Of a DNA stretch of 64,000 bases, positions 11,465 through 22,713 are shown in pieces. How positions within the stretch are numbered: position 1 is the first letter of the stretch; each line of letters opens with the position of its first letter. The notes below the pieces were generated by a model. It had not been told where the DNA came from, searched no databases, and saw only the letters and a list, made by a program, of their open reading frames with translations. The position numbers and the translations under genes are program-made. The DNA lies in NCBI RefSeq assembly GCF_021462225.1, contig NC_061815.1, positions 46,349,986 through 46,413,985 of the forward strand, read 5' to 3'. Source of the DNA: Girardinichthys multiradiatus (lineage: Eukaryota; Chordata; Actinopteri; Cyprinodontiformes; Goodeidae).

Positions 11465-14400
11465 TTAAAAATAGTGATATGCTTAGCAATACAATAAACT
11501 ACAAAGTCTAGAAGCTGGGGTTTCAAATTGTCCATATAGAAGATTAGCTTGGGTCAGTAGATTTCAGTACTTTGACTGCAATAGTGGAAATTAGTAGTAG
11601 AAAGTGGAAACGAATGTTGGACTCTACTTGAAACAATGACAATCTGTTATATTTGAATTGTAAATGGAAGCAACTGATAAAATGCTTTTTAAAATCCCCC
11701 ACTTCAACTTTAGTCTTGGTTCAAAGTGAATTAAAATATCTTCAGGAAAAAAGTTAATTCCTTTGTTTTGCTCTGTAAAATAAAATTTCAGACAGATCTG
11801 TCAGCTAGTAAATATATTATGTTCTTTATATAATTTGTACCTGAATATGGCTTGAATTTAATCTCAAATAACCCTGTGGCAATTTACGTAAACCTGACCT
11901 TCATTATCTTATCTGCTTTGTTATTTCTCCTTAACCCACATATTCTGGTTTAAGTCAAAAAAAGAAAAAAATGTTTCATAGCGTTTCAGAGTAATATCTT
12001 GGAAAGTGTTTATTTTGAAGTCTGTGGAGAAAGTAATATTATTTTCGCCCTGTGGTACAGTATTTGGTAGAGATGGAAGACTTCTCCTTCAGTGCTCTTA
12101 AATACAGCTAATCCTAGGAGGGACGTGTTTTGCTACTAGCATCTGCAGATTCTCCTGGTAAAATGAGACACATTTTATATGGGTTGGAATTTGGAAATAA
12201 ATCACAAAGCTGTGCTTGCTGAAGAAGGGGGTAAAAAAGCCCTTAAACCATCTGAAGAAAAACATTAACATTTTTAAATCAATCTTAAAGCATCAGTTTG
12301 CCTTCATAAGTCAGCTCCTTCAGTTTGAATTAAGTTTCTGATTTTTCTTTGAGAGCAATACCTACTGCTAATGTTGATTAAACACAGATCTTGGTTTAGC
12401 TGCTGTTGGTGTCAAAATTCTTACTGTTTGGTTTTTATGCTTAAAGACATATGTTTTTAAATAGTAACTTTTTTTCTTTTTACGGAATATGCAAACTCTT
12501 AAAAATATATAATTTTCACTTATAAAATGAAATAAAGAAACTAGTATTTGGGCTTTGGAAATATACCTTAAATGTATGCATATAATTACTGTAAATACTG
12601 ACATTTATTTATTTAATATCATCAATGTGAAAGGAAGAAGAAATAAAACTTAAAATATGTGAGTGTTTAACCCTGAGATTTGAGTAGATATTTATTTCAG
12701 GTCTAGGTATTAATATTATCAGACACATAGGCTCCGTTTGCTCTGGTATTGTCTCTGCCAGGCGAACCTACATCTTCTTTGCCACTCTCATTAGATATGT
12801 TCTTTTGGTAAACATGTACGTGCTTTTGTTAATTTAGCAAGTATACAAAATTTACAATTGCTAGAATCTATTACAGCCTAACTGTAATTTGCTCTGAATC
12901 AAATAGTCAAAGGCAGACAGAAGATTACAGAGGGAAAAAAGCTTTTAAGTTTAATTAAACAAATAAAACTGTGAGCTGAAATGATGCAGTTATATAGTTC
13001 AATCGTGGGATTCTTTTCTCGTTTTTGAGAACAGAGTAGAAACTGGAATCATGTATACCAGCAATGAATTACAAAACAAAAAATGTTTTCATTTTCATAC
13101 TTAAAATTCTAATTCTAGGTACGGATGACAAGAAATTATTTGTTTAATTAGAGACAATGTGCCTGTGTGCCTAATAACTTTTTGACCTGAGGATGTCCTA
13201 AAATGTACACCGTACCTGTGTCAGTCAGGTTTCGATCCACCTAAAGAATGAAAGTTTGTTAGTTAGGTGCCGCACACCTTGCTGTGTGGCTAACTTTCAA
13301 AGTTTATTATAGCAGTTTTAAATAAACCAATACCTAATTATTGTTGTTGTTGTTTGCATTCCTTTTTGTATAACATCTAGGACTAAAAATGTCATATACG
13401 GCTTTTTACATTTTTTTAACACAATGTGTTGAAATGGCAACTATCATAATGAATGTATGTCAGCGTGACGCTGGAATGTGAAAAGAAGCTACAAAAATGA
13501 TTTATTTGCTTTTCTGCTTGAATGAAATTAATGAGTTAGGCGATTGATTGCATCCCAGAGGAATGTCATCACAGCATCTGCATACTATTATAATTTGTCT
13601 TGTGAGAGGATGGAGGTAAACTGTGCTCATCTATTCGCTTGTCAGCCAGAGCTGTGGAAATGTAAACTCCTTTTGAAAGAAAATGCCACCCTGGAAGCCC
13701 CTTCTCTGAATCTTGCCGTCTCCCTTTGTTGTCAAAAGAATTCTCTCTGCCATTGGCTAGGTAGTAGGGAAGCTGATGTCACTGACTTGTCGATACACCT
13801 GAATGAACAGTGTATACAGTGACAAATAGAAGAGATTATATGATCCAAAACATCTAGCTTTAAAACCTATATTTGGATGCTGATGTGATATTTTTTTAAG
13901 TATACATTTCTTTCATAGTAACTTGTAATAAAAGCAACATTCGGGGGACTGTGCCCTGATTCAAATTTGCTGTTGGTATGTCTTTTCCTTTGCTTTGAAG
14001 GACAGTGTGTGATGGGTATGACAAGATCAGACATGACCTCACAAGCCTCCCCGCAATGACTTCAATCACCAAGAGTCACTCAGCCATAAACATCTGGTCA
14101 CATGCTGTAGCCGTTTAAAAAAAAAAAAAAAAAAGATAAATATATATATATATCCTACTACAGTGGGTCAGGTGTAGGACACACATCCTGTTTGCAATAT
14201 CCAACAAAGTGATCGTTTCTGTCCTCAGACATCTCCTGTAAGACCTTGAATGATATAAAGAGTCGACAAAACAATATTGCCATGTTGTAGGAGGTAAGCT
14301 ATAATTCATAATTTAGGAAAATCTGCCAGGTTTGCTTGACACGATACAGAAAAGCAATTTCTGTGAGTTTGTCGCTTTTAGATCAAGCTATTATGTCAGG

Positions 14401-14783
14401 ACAAACAAAATGGAGACGAGGACAACTGAGTGCAAAGCCCAACAATCCAGCTCTGGCTTAGCCACATGGCAAATCTAGATTAGCAAGGGATAACCAGAGA
14501 GAGGAAGAGGGAGTGGGCGGTGAGCAAATGAGATTGAGATAAAGAGGCTGGGAATGCAAGAAAACAAACAAAAAAAAAACATAGCAAAAAAAATGGCAAC
14601 AAATGGCTTGGTGCAGAAAAATGACAAAGTGGTTTATATTTGTGATGAGACTGTCTATTCTTCAGCTGGCTTTCTCTTTTGCTGGTCAGTTTTTATCATA
14701 ACCCTTGTCACTAATGTTAATATGTTGTATAGTTTCAAAATCTCACCAGCTTTAGGCTGAAGTTCTGCATCCAGTTGTGTATA
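11465..14783. other. Intronic stretch, no gene seen
   Basis: AT-rich sequence with a homopurine A run at about 14117-14134 and a short (TA)n at about 14139-14152. Small open frames (for example 13544-13822) have no recognisable domains and no splice context that I would trust. Confidence 0.5.
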
Positions 14784-15412
14784 CAGGTGCATCTGAAAGA
14801 CGTTTAATCATCAAAAGTTAAACCCTTTTTAGCAATTTCAATTTCGCATAGATTCATTACACACAAAGACCTCAAACAGTCAAGTTTCACTTGATGCATA
14901 AAAGTTTCTGAAAGGTATGTACATGTAATGTCTTGTGTATCCATTCAATACTTGGCTCCTGTTGAGGGAAGTACTGAATTGGTGCGTGTTCAGGAAAGCT
15001 ATGTTGCTTTCATAGAGGTTTTCAGTTTGTCTGTATCTACTGTCATTTTCTTGACAAGAACTGAGAGATTTTCTTCGAGGTTTAGGTCAGGTAATTTTGC
15101 TGGCCAATCAAGCACAATGAAGCTGTGATGATTAAAGCAGGTATTGGTAATTTTGGTGTTGGTTGGGGCTGAGACCTGCTAAGAAATAAAACTGCCATTT
15201 CCACAAAGCTTGCCAGCATAGGGAAAGCTTAGGTAACCTAAGATTTCCTGGTTGAAGGTTGTTCTGAGTTTGGACTTGATGAAATACAGTGAACCAACAC
15301 CAGCTAAATATATGGTACCGTAAATCATCACTGATTGTGGAAAGATTTGGGAAATTTCTAAGTGAAATGTTAGCCTGGTAAAATGCATCTGATACAATCT
15401 CTGTTTTCAGGA
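14784..15412 (-). mobile_element. Ancient truncated Tc1-like element
   Basis: The left end reads caggtgcatctga after a TA, matching a common fish Tc1 family terminus. About 250 bp inside, minus-strand sequence is a decayed transposase. It contains PQSVMIYGTIYLAGVGSLYFIKSK, which aligns with PQSVMVWGAVSAAGVGPLCFIKGR of the younger Tc1 copies, and the plus strand carries ggtttaggtcaggtaatttt, equivalent to their NSPDLNP region. The other half is missing after about 15412. It is much older than copies 1-4 and belongs to a different family. Confidence 0.7.
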
Positions 15413-18217
15413 GTTGGTTAACAGAAGGAAACCGATAGTTTTAACCATGAGCGGACTGGGACTACAAATCAGCGCTAGACTTTTTCCTCTATAGTCCCGC
15501 TTCCCAGATCAGCCACTAACAAACTTGTCCTGATATCTGTGTAGATCCAAATATAAATATTGAAGTTTATGAGGAAAAATTGCACATGCCCTCGGAAATG
15601 TAACAATAAAACAATTTACTAAATAATTGATGGTACACGATTAATTCCTAACAAATATTTGTTTTTGATAATGATGTACTTTTAAATGCTTTAAACAACT
15701 CCCAGGTTAGTATGTTTTATATCAGTTCCACTATAGCTCATGACAGAAATGGAAAAGGGAAGGCAGAGGAAGAAACACTCACTCAGGTGGAAATGGCTTC
15801 AAACTGATTTTCTCTAACCCAAACTTTAAAATAGCTGATTTGGGGCTGTTTTTTTTTTTTTTTTAACTGGGTACAAAATAAATGCAACTTGTCAGACAGA
15901 AAAGATGGCTAGAAGGCCAGAAGTCCTGCAGGAATGAGATGTGCTGAGAAAGATGTGGAGATGGACGTGGTTGGTCTGCCAGCGAGTTGTGACATGGTAG
16001 ATGAAGCAGAAGTTGTGCAGCTGGGTGTTTCAACATCCCCAGAGTCTCAGGGCAGAAGAGACAAGGTTGCCAATTGCTCTGGGGAAATCATTCTTTTCAA
16101 ACAAATCAAACCAACCACTGTCTGCAATATGCAAATAAGCTGCTTTTGAATTATTTCCTTCCAGTATTGCAAATCTAAATGTCATCTCCTATAGAGGGTT
16201 GTTGTGGGGCAACCAGCATATGCCATAGAGTAACAGATATTTTCTGTTATTCTGCCTGTTGTGTTGTTTGGTTAAAATATTTTATAAAAAGGAAGAAAAT
16301 AATGGGCAGAAAAATGTTTTTCCTTCTAATTAGTTTCCCAGAAAACATACTGTTTTTTTCAGGAGCAGTTTGGGTGTCTTTTTAAATAACCACCGCTATT
16401 TATTTATTTCATTTACTGATTATACGTAAAGTTTTGAACACAAATTATTTGCTACATCTGACTTCCAAATGTTTGACTCTGAATAATAACTGTGGTAATA
16501 ATTTTGAGGTTTTGAGGTTCTTAAAAGATATGTTATTACCAGACCAGAGTCCATCTGTCTCATTTCCCAAAAAGCAAAAGTGGATTTAAGTTACTAATGT
16601 GTGTGAAAATATTTCAGAATTTTAAATGTAAATGTGAATGATAAAAGTCTTCAATGTAAGACATATTAAAACAATACAATTTGCGTGGGTGTTCCTGACT
16701 GACTTTTTCTGATTAAAATTAAATTCCTAGTTTGACATTTGCAGTCTTAATGAGATTCTTAGATATCTTAGCTTTTGCTCATAGTTAAGATATCTAAGGT
16801 AAAACTCAATCTTCTGGATATTTCATAAGATTTCTAAACTTTAACTTTACTGCATAAACTATTAATCATATACAATTTTGGCATAAGTTATGTACATTAC
16901 ACAGATATTCTCTAAACATCCAGGAATTGACTAACCAGGTTTCATTTGGCAGACTGTCTGTGGTTCATTGTTGTCTCTAGACTCATGCATAATGTGTCCT
17001 CTCTGTAATACATCTCTGCAAGAACTGGTAGTTTTCTTAACAAGAATAATGAGCTATACCGATTGTACTGTAGAGAAATCAAATATTTATGTTTCTTTCA
17101 TTCTCACTCATAGTTTGAATGAGAATGAATTCATAGTTTCTATCAGGGTTAGAAAAGTAACCGTAATGGAACCAATTTTCCACAACTTTAGTCAGCATTC
17201 GTGCTTCAAATGTTGGGGATTTCTAATAGGCATAGTCATTGTCTCTACTCTCCAAGCAAAAATTATTAGGGATCAGAAGATCGAGTAGGTTAAAAAAGGA
17301 ATTGGGGCTGTTAGGAGTGAATAGTATAAAATGACATGTAAAGGTAAGAATTATGCAAAAAAACACGAAATGAATACAAGCAGATTCAAAATAATAAAAT
17401 AAAAATCTACTAAAACAGACTAAAATTAGCCCAGTCTGCACATATCAAAGACCAAGCTAGGAAAATTCTGTCAATAGGGTTCAGAGTTAGTCATTCATTA
17501 TAATGCAAAGAAGACTAATATATTGATTGCCAGAAGTTGGGAAGACCAGAATTCAACTTATCTCTGCTTTGTATTGTTCGTACATTTTGCACTATGGTTA
17601 AATGTTTGGGCCATTTATATATCTGATGACCTGCCTGATGATATCGACATTTATAGACATTGCTGCTTAACGTGTGCACAGGTTAATATGCTGAGCAGTA
17701 AATGTGGGTTGTGTGCTGTTCCAGTGAAGATTAGACTCTTTAAAGTTTATTGTACTTGTGTGCTTACTAAACATTTGCTGAGGAGGTACAGAGAAGGCAG
17801 CATGCAGAAACTCACTGTAGATGCTACTGCTTCAGATGCCAAGATGAAGTAGTGCAAGCTAAATGTTCATTTTGTTGCACAAAATCAAAAAGATACAATT
17901 AAAATAAAAATGGCAAAATAACTCCCGACATGACCTTTCTAACATAGAAAGTATCCTTACTCCAGCTTTTAAAATAGAAAATGTAGTAGTACATCAGATT
18001 TGTTAGTCACATGTAAATCCTTGGACTCCAATGTCAAACTCAATTGTTATATGCTGAAAGAATTTTGCGATTAAAAAGTCAATATAGCACAATTTTTATG
18101 ACACAAAGGAATTTAAAGATTAATTCAAGACATATGTGCTTACATATAACAGTCTGTTAAATTTGGTGCATTTTCTTGAGTTTTTATAACATGTTTTTCT
18201 TGTTTTTATTCCACCAG
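15413..18217. other. Intronic stretch before the fstl5 micro-exon
   Basis: No repeat family or gene recognised apart from a poly-T run near 15850 and the perfect hairpin at 16758-16798. Small open frames have ordinary intronic composition. Confidence 0.5.
16758..16798. repeat. Perfect 13-bp inverted repeat (hairpin)
   Basis: Arms CTTAGATATCTTA (16758-16770) and TAAGATATCTAAG (16786-16798) are exact reverse complements around a 15-nt loop. It is not followed by a T run and sits inside an intron, so it is not a terminator. It may be a relic MITE core or chance. Confidence 0.8.
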
Positions 18218-18248
18218 GATGGGATCCCTGAGAGCTTGAGGGTGAAGG
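18218..18248 (+). CDS. fstl5: fstl5 coding exon 2 (31-nt micro-exon)
   Basis: Encodes residues 45-54 (DGIPESLRVK) and the first base of Gly55. The acceptor is a pyrimidine-rich tract ending ccaccag at 18217 and the donor is gtgagt at 18249, both strong. Joining it to the previous exon (phase 0) and the next (phase 1) gives HK-DGIPESLRVK-G-FVV. This matches the human FSTL5 segment between L-R-H-K and the cysteine module, including the shared S-x-R-V-K-G-F. The fish segment is about one residue shorter than the human one. Too short to be found by open-frame length; identified by splice context and the join. Confidence 0.85.
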
Positions 18249-18852
18249 GTGAGTTTCCACCTCCCTTCTTTCTTGTGCATTAATATGTAATGCATGACTC
18301 GATTTTGCAAAATGTATGGTTGTTTTCTAGTTGAGGTCATCTCAAGCAGAGAGCATCCAATACAAAATGTTCTTTTTGTTTCCAGCAATGTGAAGTATTG
18401 ATGAATTAAATATTAAAACTTTCATACATCTCAAATACTTTGAAATGAAAATGAAAACCAGAATGGCATGCAAGAAAGTAGAATTACTGTCTGAATGGAT
18501 TAAACACTGGCCAAAAATCTGAAAAATTACATGCATGAACAACAATACACGTTTGCAAGCCGTGCACAAGGAAATGGGCCATTATTGATAGAAATTAGCC
18601 ATGGAAACTGTTGTTGCTGCTAGGGGTGCAGCTGATATAACCACATACAGCAGACCAACAGTTAATATGGAATGTTTTATCAGGGGTTCCTGATAAAGAT
18701 CATTTAAAAATGCTGTGATACCTGGGATTAGATTGGGACATCCTTAGCAAAAGGTGTTAAATGCTAATGTGCACAAGCTGTTATTTAACTCAATCAGTTG
18801 ATTTGACAGAACAAAATACTTAATATATTTAGACAAAATCAAAAGGTTAATA

Positions 18853-20417
18853 CAGGTCCTTCTCAAAATATTAGCATATTGTGATAAAGTTCATTATTTT
18901 CCATAATGTCATGATGAAAATTTAACATTCATATATTTTAGATTCATTGCACACTAACTGAAATATTTCAGGTCTTTTATTGTCTTAATATGGATGATTT
19001 TGGCATACAGCTCATGAAAACGCAAAATTCCTATCTCACAAAATTAGCATATCATTAAAAGGGTCTCTAAACGAGCTATGAACCTAATCATCTGAATCAA
19101 CGAGTTAACTCTAAACACCTGCAAAAGATTCCTGAGGCCTTTAAAACTCACAGCCTGGTTCATCACTCAAAACCCCAATCATGGGTAAGACTGCCGACCT
19201 GACTGCTGTCCAGAAGGCCACTATTGACACCCTCAAGCAAGAGGGTAAGACACAGAAAGAAATTTCTGAACGAATAGGCTGTTCCCAGAGTGCTGTATCA
19301 AGGCACCTCAGTGGGAAGTCTGTGGGAAGGAAAAAGTGTGGCAGAAAACGCTGCACAACGAGAAGAGGTGACCGGACCCTGAGGAAGATTGTGGAGAAGG
19401 GCCAATTCCAGACCTTGGGGGACCTGCGGAAGCAGTGGACTGAGTCTGGAGTAGAAACATCCAGAGCCACCGTGCACAGGCGTGTGCAGGAAATGGGCTA
19501 CAGGTGCCGCATTCCCCAGACCTGGGCTACAGAGAAGCAGCACTGGACTGTTGCTCAGTGGTCCAAAGTACTTTTTTCGGATGAAAGCAAATTCTGCATG
19601 TCATTCGGAAATCAAGGTGCCAGAGTCTGGAGGAAGACTGGGGAGAAGGAAATGCCAAAATGCCTGAAGTCCAGTGTCAAGTACCCACAGTCAGTGATGG
19701 TCTGGGGTGCCGTGTCAGCTGCTGGTGTTGGTCCACTGTGTTTTATCAAGGGCAGGGTCAATGCAGCTAGCTATCAGGAGATTTTGGAGCACTTCATGCT
19801 TCCATCTGCTGAAAAGCTTTATGGAGATGAAGATTTCATTTTTCAGCACGACCTGGTACCTGCTCACAGTGCCAAAACCACTGGTAAATGGTTTACTGAC
19901 CATGGCATCACTGTGCTCAATTGGCCTGCCAACTCTCCTGACCTGAACCCCATCAAGAATCTGTGGGATATTGTGAAGAGAACGTTGAGAGACTCAAGAC
20001 CGAACACTCTGGATGAGCTAAAGGCCGCTATCGAAGCATCCTGGGCCTTCATAAGACCTTGCAGTGCCACAGGCTGATTGCCTCCATGCCACGCCGCATT
20101 GAAGCAGTCATTTCTGCCAAAGGATTCCCGACCAAGTATTGAGTGCATAACTGTACATGATTATTTGAAGGTTGACGTTTTTTGTATTAAAAACACTTCT
20201 TTTATTGGTCGGATGAAATATGCTAATTTTGTGAGATAGGAATTTTGGGTTTTCATGAGCTGTATGCCAAAATCATCCGTATTAAGACAATAAAAGACCT
20301 GAAATATTTCAGTTAGTGTGCAATGAATCTAAAATATATGAATGTTAAATTTTCATCATGACATTATGGAAAATAATGAACTTTATCACAATATGCTAAT
20401 ATTTTGAGAAGGACCTG
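18853..20417 (+). mobile_element. Tc1-like DD34E transposon, copy 1 (1565 bp)
   Basis: Bounded by CAGGTCCTTCTC and its reverse complement, with TA duplications at 18851-18852 and 20418-20419. Inverted repeats are about 200 bp (18853-19052 and 20218-20417). Each carries an outer and an inner related motif (TATTAGCATAT near the tip, AATTAGCATAT at the inner end), i.e. the IR/DR layout known from Sleeping Beauty-type Tc1 elements. The transposase is in the plus orientation and is defective. The element lies about 600 bp downstream of the fstl5 micro-exon. Confidence 0.95.
19181..20142 (+). pseudogene. Tc1 transposase, copy 1 (catalytic E to K, 14-codon deletion, 3' frameshift)
   Basis: The ATG at 19181 opens MGKTADLTAVQK, a paired-like helix-turn-helix that binds the terminal repeats (ISERIGCSQSAVSRHL). 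The catalytic domain has the first Asp in LFSDESKF and the second in FQHDLVPAH. The third residue of the DD34E triad is Lys (NPIKNLW, codon AAG). Between RCRIPQ and TWATEK, 14 codons present in copies 3 and 4 (VKPLLNQKQRQKRL) are missing in frame. A frameshift near 20056 replaces the last ~30 residues, so the open frame stops at 20077; the ancestral stop is at 20140-20142. Any one of the three lesions could inactivate it. Confidence 0.92.
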
Positions 20418-20599
20418 TACATTCAAGTCCCCACATCCTCTGATAGTGTTTTTTTGTTCAGTTTTTAGTTATTTTTTTCTCATGGAGCCTAAGATGTGCT
20501 TCATACCAGAACTTTGTGCTTTATTATAACCTGTAGAATACAAGGCCTGGCCCTTGGAGCTGTTGGATCTTAAAACACACAAGCAAATCATTATCATAG

Positions 20600-21235
20600 C
20601 ATACTTTCATTTTTTATTTAGACTTTATTGTCATTCAACTGCACATTTAAAATGTACATTTGAGCAAGATTTTGTTGCAAGGCTCCGAATAAAAACAGAA
20701 AAAGTAAAAGCAACACAGTATAATTATAAAGTCTATACAAAATATTTAAAAATAAAATGTATATAAAAGAAAAGAATGTGGCAAGTAAATAAATAGGTTA
20801 GAAAATTATGCACCGGAAAAAAGTATATGTTAGACAAATATGAATAGTGCAAGGTTCTGTAGCAGCTGGATGAATTGTAACAGAGTTCATAGTGACCGTG
20901 TAAAGTGACTAGTGGGAAGAAATTATTCTGGAATCTGGTTGTTCTGCATTTGAAGCTGCTAAACCTTTTGCCAGAGGGCAGCAGGGAGAACAGTCCATGG
21001 TTGGGGTTGAGAGGAGTCCTTTATTTTTGACGGAGCCCTGATCAGGCAGCGTCTGCGAGCAGTGTCATGGATAGAAGGAAGTGCTATCCCGATGATTCTC
21101 TCCGCTGTCCTCACCAGTCTTTCTACACACTTCCAGTGTGAGGTGTTGCAGGCCCCAAACCAGACAAGAGATGCAGCTGGTCAGTTTGCTCTCTATAGTC
21201 CCTCTGTGGTGAGGATGGGAAGGGGGAAGTTTGAT
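20600..21235. repeat. Old interspersed repeat of the fish type
   Basis: Begins with a 'tttattgtcattcaact' block, followed by AT-rich sequence. It ends in a GC-richer portion (from about 20930) with phrases such as 'cagcagggagaacag' and 'atgcagctggtcagtttgct'. I recognise both phrases from abundant teleost repeats. The family and orientation are not certain. No usable reading frame. Confidence 0.45.
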
Positions 21236-22713
21236 TCACATGCTGTTGTGATTATTATTATTATTATGTATATATTATTTCATAGTAATATTTTATTAAA
21301 TAATAATTTGGTCTGTTAAGTGTTTTCCTGAGAATAACAGCCCAATAAGCTCAGACATTACTGAACAGCAAAACTCTGCGCACACACATAAGAAATTTAC
21401 ACAATTTCTAATGTTAATTTGTTGAATAAACCAACCTTCTGGATGACTAATTCTCAATGGTCTTTAATTACCTGCCTTTATTTAGTACAACAATATTTAA
21501 GGAAATATTAAAATAACAATTAAGAAAATATTACTTTGAATAGAACCAACTATCCTGGATAAATGAGTCTTAACAGTGTTTAATTAGCTTTCACATGTAG
21601 TAAAATAATATTAAGGGAAATATTATTTTTCTAGATTATAAACTAACAACCTTTCTGGATAAATGATTAACGGATTCATAAGACGGCACTTGTTTAGCCT
21701 TTGGCGTTAGCAGTTTCTGCTAACAAAAAGGAAGCCTAGTTGAATATGTACCTTTTTAAAAATTTTTTTTTTAAAATACTGTCAGTAAAAGGATCAAAAT
21801 CCATAAGCGTTGACAGTATGTTATGGTCGGTCTGTTTAAAAACCACTCTTTCAATAAAGTTTGTCTTTACTTTAAAAACACAACACAGAACACATCGTGA
21901 GCTGAGCAGATAGTCTGCTAGCACTTAGCTGAGTTTTCTCAACAAAACCAAAAACTAAATGTAATGAAACAAATATTATTTAGATTATTTTATTCTAAAC
22001 TAATATTCTCTGCCCAAACAACACCTCTTACGTGAACTGGGCTGTAGAAGGGGTTCCAAAGGGTGCTGGTTTCGGGAAGCGAAGTTGTCCATCCTGTTCA
22101 TCCACGTGTGGATTTAACTGTACAACAAAAGCACGTTGCGGCTCCTACAGTGGCCGCGGTGCAGTGGGGTAGCTCTGGCTACCGGGACATGTATGCAGGA
22201 AGGTGAGCGATGCTGCGTTCCCAATGTATTCTTCTCCAGGCCATGGGGGGAAATCTACTTCGGTAGGGCTGCTCCTGTGGGCTTCAAAAGAAAAGACAAG
22301 TTGCGCTTGTTTTATTACACCCTTTTTATGAATGAATGCAGTGCACTTGAACAGCAAATCATTACTTAACTTTGTTGCATACGATCGGCGTGATCGTAGT
22401 CACTTTTGGATTCAAGGATTCTTCAAAGCAGAAGCCTTAGTTGCCTGCCACTTTCAAGGCCTTCAGCTAACACATGCTGTGGTCCCTCCATTAGCTGCTG
22501 TATGCAACCGAAATGAGAACGAGCGGAGGGGGGAACGTGCCCTTGGGTCAGAGATTCCAGCTCTGACTCCACCTCTTCCTGGGTCGTGTTAGGAATAGGT
22601 TGGTGTGAAGTTGAAAGGTGCAGAGGTTCATACAGGCCTTTGTGTACGGTTCAGAGTCCATGTTCATCAATGTTTCACTTAACGGTTTGGGTCCCAATAC
22701 ACACTAATACCTA
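21236..22713. other. Intronic stretch with a GC-richer block of unknown origin
   Basis: Starts with a short ATT microsatellite (about 21246-21268). From about 22020 to 22700 the composition becomes markedly more GC-rich than the surrounding intron, suggesting another inserted repeat. Frames in this block (for example 22136-22369 on plus and 22145-22357 on minus) do not resemble known domains. Confidence 0.4.

Larger units (their letters stand above)
3575..18217 (+). other. fstl5: fstl5 intron 1 (14,643 bp)
   Basis: Runs from the donor at 3575 (gtattg) to the acceptor ending at 18217 (ttccaccag). It contains the twin-primed LINE at 6.75-10.08 kb, hAT pieces, an old Tc1 fragment and simple repeats. 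The rest is unremarkable AT-rich sequence. Stretches 3575-4460, 4548-5080 and 5396-6470 show nothing I can assign. Confidence 0.8.

Noticed and set aside
13544..13822. A possible 92-codon host gene or extra exon
   Set aside because: No domain, signal peptide or convincing splice sites, and it lies within fstl5 intron 1 between conserved exons.
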